A stretch of DNA of 64,000 nt from Isoetes taiwanensis. Lineage: Eukaryota; Streptophyta; Lycopodiopsida; Isoetales; Isoetaceae. The stretch's first letter is position 1. Every line of letters starts with the position of its first letter. The stretch covers positions 1-64,000 of the forward strand of contig JAJEKV010000405.1 in the NCBI GenBank assembly GCA_021234155.1, read 5' to 3'. The notes beneath the pieces were generated by a model, which was given only the letters and a program-made list of their open reading frames with translations, was not told the DNA's origin and did not search any database. The translations under genes were made by a program, and so were the position numbers. Positions 56,936 through 64,000 of this stretch are shown here, piece after piece.

Positions 56936-57447
56936 AAAGAGAATAAGGATGCTGGCGAGAGAGAAGAGGAAGCACCGATGAGAAGTCGGCGTAAACGCCC
57001 TAAAATAGCGAACTCCCAACGAGAATGGGCATCGCTACCGCATGCATGCAAAACATGCATGCTCGTCCCATTCTAGAATGGCGATCCGATGTCTCTGGAT
57101 GATGGGATTCTAGAATGGGACTCGCGATGAAACCAACAAACCGCCGAATACCAAAGGACTTCCTTAACAAACTAGGATCGGGACGAAGGTCACGGGGATG
57201 AAGGCTAAAGGCTAAAAGGACAAAGATGAAAGAAACGCCAAATTGGCCAAACCAAAGGTGAAGAAGCCCCTCCCCGCTTCGGAAACAATTCAAAGAGAAT
57301 AAGGTGCTGAGAGAGAGAAGAGGAAGCGCCGGATGAGAAGTCGGGCGTAAACGCCCTAAAATAGCGAACTCCCAACTGAATGGGCATGCGCCCCCGCATG
57401 CATGCAAAACATGCATGCTCGTCCCATTCTAGAATGGTGATCGATGG
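56936..57447. repeat. Duplicated 155-bp segment with palindrome
   Basis: 56936-57090 and 57291-57447 are near-identical direct copies. Each contains GTAAACGCCCTAAAATAGCG, the palindrome GCATGCATG-CAAAA-CATGCATGC, and CCCATTCTAGAATGG. The shorter segment ATTCTAGAATGGGACTCGC occurs at 56453 and 57109. Confidence 0.9.
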
Positions 57448-57457
57448 GATTACATAT

Positions 57458-57503
57458 ACAAGAAATTTATCGTGGCGGCCAAGGCTGCCGTGAACATTTC
57501 TCT
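57458..57503 (+). mobile_element. CACTA-like terminus with GC-rich hairpin (copy 2)
   Basis: Same 46-bp sequence as 31848-31893 with four C-to-T changes, all at former CG sites. The arms CGTGGCGGCC and GGCTGCCGTG still pair when G-U is allowed. It lies at the edge of the duplicated block above. Confidence 0.6.
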
Positions 57504-58630
57504 TACTGATTGACTTACACAGGTGGATTTGTGTGATGTCCAGCTTGGTGTCAGTTTAAAACTAGAATGCTACATCAACTTAAATGCTAGGCAGCTCACA
57601 CACAGGGGCTCAATGCTAATTGATTACTTTTACAAAAGTCTAAAAATTATTTGGCAATTTGATCTTTTACAATTTGTTTGAAGATGTTATTTGTTGGATT
57701 GTCTATTTTGCAACGGTTCAAAAGATGTTCTTGAACATGCAAGGCACAAGTCTAGATTTCTACAATAATTAATACGCCTAGAATTATTGAAGACGATATT
57801 ATACATGATGTTTGCATGCAAAAGATACTGCGTATTTTTGCATACATCAAAATACACATGAATATTATGTTCTGCATGATAACTTGTTGGTATCATCGAG
57901 CAATGGGTCTAATGAGACCACTTTCAAACATGGTCCAAAAAAGGGCAACAAAGTCATAATGGCAAGAAATGGAGAACTTTACTTAATAAAGGAATGCTCA
58001 GTTACATGCTAATGGGAAAATAATGGACTATGCTTGAGGTTTTTTTTAGCACATGCATGATGTTGTGGGAGGCATTTGTGCTATCATTAGCCGATATTCA
58101 TATTCCAACATTCTGTTATAACACAAGTAGAAAGGTTAGTTCTTGCTAAGATGCCCAACAGTTCTTGCACCATCTAAAGATGTCATTAATCATGGTGTTG
58201 CCTTTCAATAATACAAAATACAATTCCAATGTAATGGAGTTTGTAAGTGGAATGAAAAGTTGTGGATTTGCCATATCTATAGATTAAAAAATAAAGTATG
58301 AAAACTGTGAAGTGTAGTTTGCATGATTAATGCTGAACTAGAATGACTCATTCAACTGCATCCACCCCAAATGTGCAATGGTAAATGCCCCTTTTCACAT
58401 ACTTAAGATGGGTGCTCAATGCCTAATCGTTGTTGTGTATATCATCATTATGGAAAGGTGGAGAATAAGAAGCGAAAGATGTATATATTTGGAGTCATGT
58501 TTGAAACAATGGTGCATCTAGAAAGCCTGTAATGGTTCCACTTAAGGAACTTAGGATGATAATATTAAAGATGGGAACTATTTAGCAATGGGTATAAACA
58601 AATAAGTTGCATGTGGCCTTATGGCAATTG
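57504..58630. other. No recognisable gene
   Basis: AT-rich. A plus-strand frame at 57812-58012 (SSSNGSNETTFKHGPKKGNK, VIMARNGELYLIKEC) is protein-like but unassigned. Confidence 0.35.
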
Positions 58631-58965
58631 TTAAGCATGTGACACATCTACTAAATGGAAACTAAAAATTATGTTGACCTGATGTCTCTTACATCTTAGG
58701 GAGGGAGCCAAGGCATCAAAATAACACTGTTGCGTGGCTATAAAAAACGTGGCTCTGTTCTGAATCTTCTGAGCTAAATGCAATTTTTTGGAATATTTTG
58801 AAATAGCAACATGCACCTTGGACAACAGCAACTCCTCATCATTTGAGCTTTTCAAATTTGTCTTGTTTTTCTGTTTCATTCAGCAACTTACAGGTGCTTT
58901 AGCTTGTTGAGCTGGTGCTTTAGCTTGTTGAGCTGGTGCTTTTGCTTTGGGTTTTTGCAGCAGAC
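58631..58965 (-). pseudogene. Unidentified exon with (AKAPAQQ) repeats
   Basis: A 21-bp unit, GGTGCTTTAGCTTGTTGAGCT on the plus strand, is tandemly repeated at 58893-58913 and 58914-58934, with a partial third copy. On the minus strand it encodes KAKAPAQQAKAPAQQAKAP, followed by a GTAAGT-type donor. Beyond it, 58879-58631 encodes a lysine-rich open frame that is more likely intron or 3' sequence. Low-complexity basic Ala/Pro/Gln tails occur in many nuclear and ribosome-associated proteins; no family is assigned. Confidence 0.3.
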
Positions 58966-59702
58966 TATACAATCTCAAGGCTAAATTACAATAGAAATCT
59001 CAAACACTATAACAGTGGATGTCTTTACCTGCTCATCACTATCATTACAGTCACTTTCATTAAAAATAAAACAACATTTTTACACCCTTAGAAACAGCAT
59101 CTTTGGTTGGAGCCTTGGACTTGGTGTTAAGCTTTTCATTATAAAGCAAGGCTTAAGCACCACCACTTCACGTCAGACAATAAGGCATGTAAGAATAGAG
59201 CTTTACTTGCAGTACTCAATAAACTCACTATACTCAATGCACGCATCTTTTGGGACATATATAAAGCTTGCAAATGAATGATCATAGCAAATGTAGATGT
59301 GGGCAGTAATGATATTGCAGGCCTTTAACCTTTGAATAGAAATAGACACATCAAAAATACTTGAGACCCCATTGCAATGTTATGCGCTACTTGGCCTTTG
59401 TCTACACCCGCAAACACCCAAAGAAAAACTTCAGAAGAATGTGGTGGAAAAAATCTTATTTCGAACAGATAGATAGAGCTTTTCTTGCATCATCCATGCA
59501 ATACTCAATGAACTACAACAACTCTGCCTTTGTCAAGCCCTACAAATTCTCCCACGATTCAACCCTGTGAATTATAAAAGCCCTTGGAGTTCAGAATGCT
59601 AATGGATGCCCAGCAGACCATGAAAGCATAACTTCCGCTCTGTTCTAGTCCAACTTGTAAGTGAGTTTTGATTCAAGTTTAAAAAAACAAAAACGAATAG
59701 AG

Positions 59703-60024
59703 GGGTAAAAGCATGTTAGGGTGTACCACTTTTGGAACCCGCAAAAGTACATACACTAGGTACTTCAGAACTGGGTACTTTCTCATTTTTCTTTTTATTA
59801 AAACTAATATAAAAATCCAAAATAAAAGTCCGTAATATGTTAATATACAAAAAGTAAGATAATATAATGCCATCTGAGACCAAAAATATATATAAAAGTT
59901 CTAAAACGTATCTTTTATTGCAATATTACATAGGTACCCAGTACCCAGTCCTGGCTACCTTTTCAGGTACTTTTTTGGTCACTAAATAATACTTTTTAAG
60001 GGACACCCTAACATGCTTTTACCC
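59703..60024. mobile_element. 322-bp MITE
   Basis: Terminal inverted repeats GGGTAAAAGCATGTTAGGGTGT at 59703-59724 and its complement at 60003-60024 (one unmatched base near the inner edge). AGAG flanks both sides as a likely 4-bp target duplication; 3 bp (AGA) is possible if the left end starts one base earlier. No coding capacity. Subterminal GGTACTT and CTGGGTAC motifs recur in opposite orientation at each side. Confidence 0.85.
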
Positions 60025-61774
60025 AGAGTACGTTTTGCACAGTATTGAAGGGTTTTGAGATTTGTGGGCTAACGGAAAACTAGTGCCTTAACAATCGATG
60101 GAAAAGTTTTCAACTCGCTTTTGCTATGGATCAAAGAACTGGAAAAGTAAAAGTAATGCCAAAACCAGTTTTCTTTCTTTGAAATCTCCAAATAGAGATG
60201 TCGGGAAGAGGAAGACAAGGCCCAAAGCTTGGAGCAAGAGCCAAAATACGTTGTTGGAGAAAACAAAGAAAACCAGAGAAAACAGGGCCAAAAAATAGAG
60301 AAAAACAGAGAAAAACAGAGAGAGAAAAAGGGGAGAACCCTCCGAAAAAATCTCTTGAGTAATGCCGCCTCCAGCCGCTAGGCTCCTCAACATTCATATG
60401 GCCGAGGCCCCGCCTAGGCATTTTGAAAAGTTGTATTATTCGGTCTGCGATCAAATTTTCAAATTTGATGTTTGCGAAAACAAATGGGAATCTTTTGCTG
60501 ATGCCCTTCTAAAAACTACGGACTTTAAAGCTGAGAAGGCCGTCCCTAAATCCACGTAAATCTAAGCAATGCGTAGCTAAGCAGAGAGGTCTAGACAAAA
60601 GCCAGTATGAGTTTGTGCTGACATCAATGACAGTAATTCTGAAGGTATGGCTATGATACACTCGCCATAGCCATAGCCCGTATTCCAACAGAACTTACAC
60701 TCTGGAACAGCCCACAAACCAACAACAACACCAGGGAAAGCCAATTTGATAGATCAAACATGGATTTGTGCAAGAAAATCTTTGAAACACGGAGGAAGCA
60801 GAGGGTAATGCAGCAAACACAAGAGAAAATGAGACTCTAAAGCCTAGTCTGTGGTCCAAAGCTTCTAAAGAATCCGTGAGAAGCAATTATTAAGAGCTAG
60901 CCCCCACACCCCAATCAGGCCAAGCCAAGCCCATGCCCTACCGTATGAGCAAGACTCCCAACAAGGTGCAAGAAAAACAAAAGAAAAAGTGCTTCTTGGC
61001 GTAGATCTGTTTTCCGCTTCAAAATTGCTTGGCGATTTAGACTACCCGTGCGTAGTCTACCTGCTTTCTATTACTATTGTCTTTGCTTTAGTTACACTAA
61101 TACACAGCATCAAATGATTCGGACAGAGTACCTGAGGAGGCAAATAGAAGCTATGGAGTACAACATACACAACTCATAACTCTGTAGAATGGGTTGGATT
61201 TATTCCACGCTTCGCTACCAACATTTTAGAGAGCTTAGAATAGACTTTTTTAAATGGCTTTGCTCAGAGAGGGCAGAATAAGGCGAAGAATTTCTATCAT
61301 CACAGATAAAATGCTCTGTTCTATTCAATCCGTCTCAAGGCACGCCATGGCCTATGGCGTCCGTGTCTGGTCTAGAAGATTTGCCTGGGAGCACATGCCC
61401 TATGCTCTGGAATGCAGATTGTGCAGGCTCTTTGTGTATAAAATAAAAGAAGTAATGTTTTTATTGTCTTCTTTAGTTCGAGATGCAAAAAGGCTTTTTG
61501 TTCTGCCTACAGATTGGCCCAATCTTTTTCATCTCCACAGCATAAAAATCCTCTGTACTATCTGAATTTCCACTTTCTGATGGGCTTCGATGTCGTGCCA
61601 CTTGGTATGGTGGTGATGAGCTTAATTTTTCTACGGATCGTGGGGAAGGCGGGATGGTCGAGCCGTGTTTGCAATCCGAAGCTAGCAGAGGCCACAACCA
61701 GAGGAGCAACGATTGAATGCAGCCCGAAATTTCTGCTCCTAATATACCATTTGCAGTTAAAACAGGGGTAGACT
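60025..61774. other. No recognisable gene
   Basis: Includes a GAGAAAAACA repeat near 60295-60325 and a plus-strand open frame 60362-60559 (FEKLYYSVCDQIFKFDVCEN) that I cannot assign. Another frame at 61254-61565 is also unassigned. No splice or family evidence. Confidence 0.35.
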
Positions 61775-62382
61775 TCGTTGTATGGATAAGTGGAGAACTA
61801 CATGGGTGTAATGTGGAGAAAATGTAAAAATTTGTGCAAATATTGTGGAGAAGCATGAGGAGAGATATTTATGTTGTATTGAAGTGGAAGGAGTATTAAA
61901 GTCTTTATGAAAATATTTTCAATGGTTGATATTTGGATGATGTGTCATGAATCTAGAGGAGCATGGTAGTTGCAAGGAGTTTAGATGGCCTAGATTTGAT
62001 CATGAGTTGGCAAAATCTAGTGAACTTATGATAGTTAGAATTTGGATTTAAGGTTGTGATTTGCCTAGATCTAATGGCTAGGATCAAGTGGAGTTTTCTA
62101 TCGTGTAGAAGCGAGGCCCAATTTTGGAAGGTGGCATCTGGGCAAAGTTCTTGAAGTTGTGAGTATCTTTCTTGATCAGTTGAATATTATTATGTTGAAG
62201 TGTGATATTTTGAATATGATTATGTGATTCTCTCATGTGTGACCTCAATTTCTCTAATCCCAAATGAAGTTTATGAATTGATGCAAGAATTTATGATGGT
62301 ATGAATTATATTGGTGAGATTTGCTTAAGTTCTTGTAGTCAGCTCTTGGTCTTCAGTTTGCATTGGTTGCATTGGCAATGCT
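61775..62382 (+). mobile_element. LTR-like repeat with uninterrupted insertion site
   Basis: Close homologue of 42629-42685 joined to 49099-49715. The junction sequence TTGTGCAAATATTGTGGAG (about 61834-61852) is uninterrupted, with a single GCAA, so it represents the site before transposon insertion. An internal deletion of about 60 bp relative to 49600-49660 is visible near 62312. Homology ends near 62382. Confidence 0.8.
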
Positions 62383-62385
62383 ATT

Positions 62386-62650
62386 GGGTGTACAAGATTT
62401 TATTAGTTTCTTCATCTTCATCACTCACCACAAGATTTTGCTCCAATTTGTTCTTTATCATCCTCTCAGCTTCCTCCCTACTCTTTGCAACATCTCTAAC
62501 TAGTGTGGTGCCAGATAGAATTTATTTAAAATTCTCTAGTTATTGGAACTCCAACAATCTCTATATCTGCAATGATGTTATCAAAAAATCCTTTTACATT
62601 ATCCTTGTCATAGTACCTTAGGTCCCTGAGCTCATTATCCAAAACGTCAA
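62386..62650 (-). pseudogene. Unidentified ORF cut by L1 insertion
   Basis: The minus strand is coding-like: LDVLDNELRDLRYYDKDNVK, GFFDNIIADIEIVGVPITRE, a stop, then GTTLVRDVAKSREEAERMIK and NKLEQNLVVSDEDEETNKIL. Charged and helical. It is cut at 62651 by the T-tract of the L1 copy and at 62383 by the LTR-like repeat, so insertions bracket it. Family unknown. Confidence 0.4.
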
Positions 62651-62651
62651 G

Positions 62652-64000
62652 TTTTTTTTTTTTTGAAGAACGTGATTTATTTCATATTATACACTCAAAA
62701 TATTACAAAGTACTTCCAGAAGTAAGAAATGTCCCAGAAGCATCAATCACTTTTAGATGATCACTCCATATTGGAATTTTAATACAATCAGGCCAATTGG
62801 AGATCTGAAAGCAATTATACAACTTCTTCGAATTTCTTGAAGCACCACCGAGAGAAGAAATACACTTATCATAAAAGACCTTTCTTAGCGCCGGCTTCCA
62901 TACACTCCATATTAGCCAAGACTTTGCCATGTGAAATGCAATCCTTTTAGAAGCGGGTCCACTGATTTGGATAAATACCCAAAAAGAAAGTCTTGACTAT
63001 CCAAAGATACTCCAAAAAGAGAATGCGACCAAGACCTAAGACTACTCAAATTTCTGCACACAAATATAACTAAGGTGCTCCAATGTTTCAATGCAGCTCA
63101 CACATTGGGCAAAGTGGGCTTACTCCCTGGCTTAAAGCGATGAACCATCTCATTAACTCTCAAAGAGCGATGAATCACCTACCAAAGTAGAACATTTACC
63201 TTTGGAGGGTTATATTTGGACCAAACAAGGTTCCAGATGGATTGCCATTGAGAAGGCAAAGTCTGTAAGTGCCATTTTCGAGAAGGTGATAAAGTATTTG
63301 AGGAGGTAAGCAATCTGTAGCATGTTGACTAGCTTCTTGCCTTCTTTAATACCTTGAACAAAGTTCCAGCATCTCTTGTTACCCACCTTCTTAATTAGAG
63401 GAAGAGCACTTGCTACATAAGCCCATATACTGATATCTTTATCCAACAATCCATATGTCTCCCTGAAACCATTGCCAAGGAGCAATGTCAATACCAAAAT
63501 ACCACCTGTTCAATAGAAATAATACCGCTCTCCTCCACCTTGGGAATGCGATGCATAAATTCGTCAACGGGTGTAGTTGTCCATGAGTATACAAAGGCAA
63601 CCACGCGAGAAGGGGAAGATGCCGGAGACAAGCTTCCCAATCAAATGTAATCACCTATTTGGACTACCTTCGGGGCTCGAAGCAAGCCTTTCAATCTTTG
63701 GAGAAGCATGTGAAGAAGCTTTCAATGGTTATAACAATGCCCAAGGGGGAGTTCTCACACCTGCTTATGAAAAACCATACACTTCTTTCTTGATTGTTTA
63801 AGTAACTTCATACCCGGTGATGCACAATCATCTTTCAACAACCGAACAATAGCTTATAAGCTAAGACCTTACCCTGTAAAGAAAGATCCAACATACCAAG
63901 ACCTCCTTGTTGTTTAAACAACATAAATTTCTTCCACGCCACCTTCACAGTGCCTCCTTGATCGGTACACCAGACAAAATCTCTTACAATCTTTTTTATC
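62652..64000 (-). mobile_element. L1-type LINE 3' part, running off the window
   Basis: A T-tract at 62652-62664 is the poly(A) tail of a minus-strand L1. Coding remnants near the right edge (about 63995-63850) read VWCTDQGG, VKVAWKKFMLFKQQGGLG and MLDLSLQGKVLAYKLL, a segment typical of the region after the polymerase in plant L1. Pieces at 63650-63500 and 63497-63210 (LGNGFRETYGLLDKDISIWA) continue toward a zinc-binding tail. Frames are broken. The polymerase would lie beyond position 64000. Confidence 0.8.

Noticed and set aside
49099-62382. The two LTR-like copies as the ends of one 13-kb retrotransposon
   Set aside because: No gag-pol genes lie between them, and the 49-kb copy also continues at 42.6 kb across the DNA transposon; independent solo copies fit better.

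Overview
The window looks like nuclear DNA from a large-genome vascular land plant; a fern or gymnosperm-type genome is my guess, not proven. It is intron- and transposon-rich and has spliced, plant-like exons: hydroxyethylthiazole kinase and an At4g20760-like short-chain dehydrogenase. The rest is a mosaic of decayed plant mobile elements: CACTA, L1-type LINEs, copia, LTR-like repeats, a tRNA-derived SINE and MITEs. I see no complete intact host gene, no rRNA, no true tRNA gene and no CRISPR. Almost every long coding trace carries frameshifts or stops.

Layout. 1-3.3 kb: an unexplained stretch, an L1 3' fragment (minus strand) and a coiled-coil coding remnant. 3.8-12.9 kb: a rearranged CACTA region. 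It has a tnp2 transposase remnant (minus), two copies of one TNP1-type exon block carrying different lesions, a multi-exon TNP1-like gene (plus) and a right terminus ending in a CACTA inverted repeat. The last exon of a ThiM-like kinase lies between the two transposase genes. 13.6-13.9 kb: two adjacent exons of a short-chain dehydrogenase. 15.0-19.9 kb: a GC-rich two-ORF LINE (plus) with endonuclease and reverse transcriptase motifs unlike the usual plant L1 wording, ending near a palindromic hairpin. 20.8-22.1 kb: a tandem array of a tRNA-derived SINE (minus). 22.4-27.5 kb: an L1-type LINE (minus).

28-38 kb: AT-rich, gene-poor DNA with a 125-bp-arm inverted repeat, a CACTA-like terminal hairpin, and a minisatellite with two length classes of unit in a 126-bp higher-order order. 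38.4-42.6 kb: an LTR-like repeat and a copia gag-pol remnant (minus).

42.6-49.8 kb is the most interesting part. A 6.4-kb DNA transposon with about 34-bp terminal inverted repeats (5'-GGGTG) and a 4-bp target duplication (GCAA) sits inside an LTR-like repeat. A second copy of that repeat at 61.8-62.4 kb shows the uninterrupted site. The element carries a decayed transposase-like gene with a D / CDG..QFK / EHDG signature and a convergent second gene with an acidic then lysine-rich C-terminus.

49.9-64 kb: strong hairpins, dispersed direct repeats, further copies of the palindromic hairpin and the CACTA-like hairpin, a 322-bp MITE, the second LTR-like copy and another L1 3' end (minus) running off the window. 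The transposons do not form a pathway; they record nested insertion. Identifications come from reading motifs by eye, without any database search.
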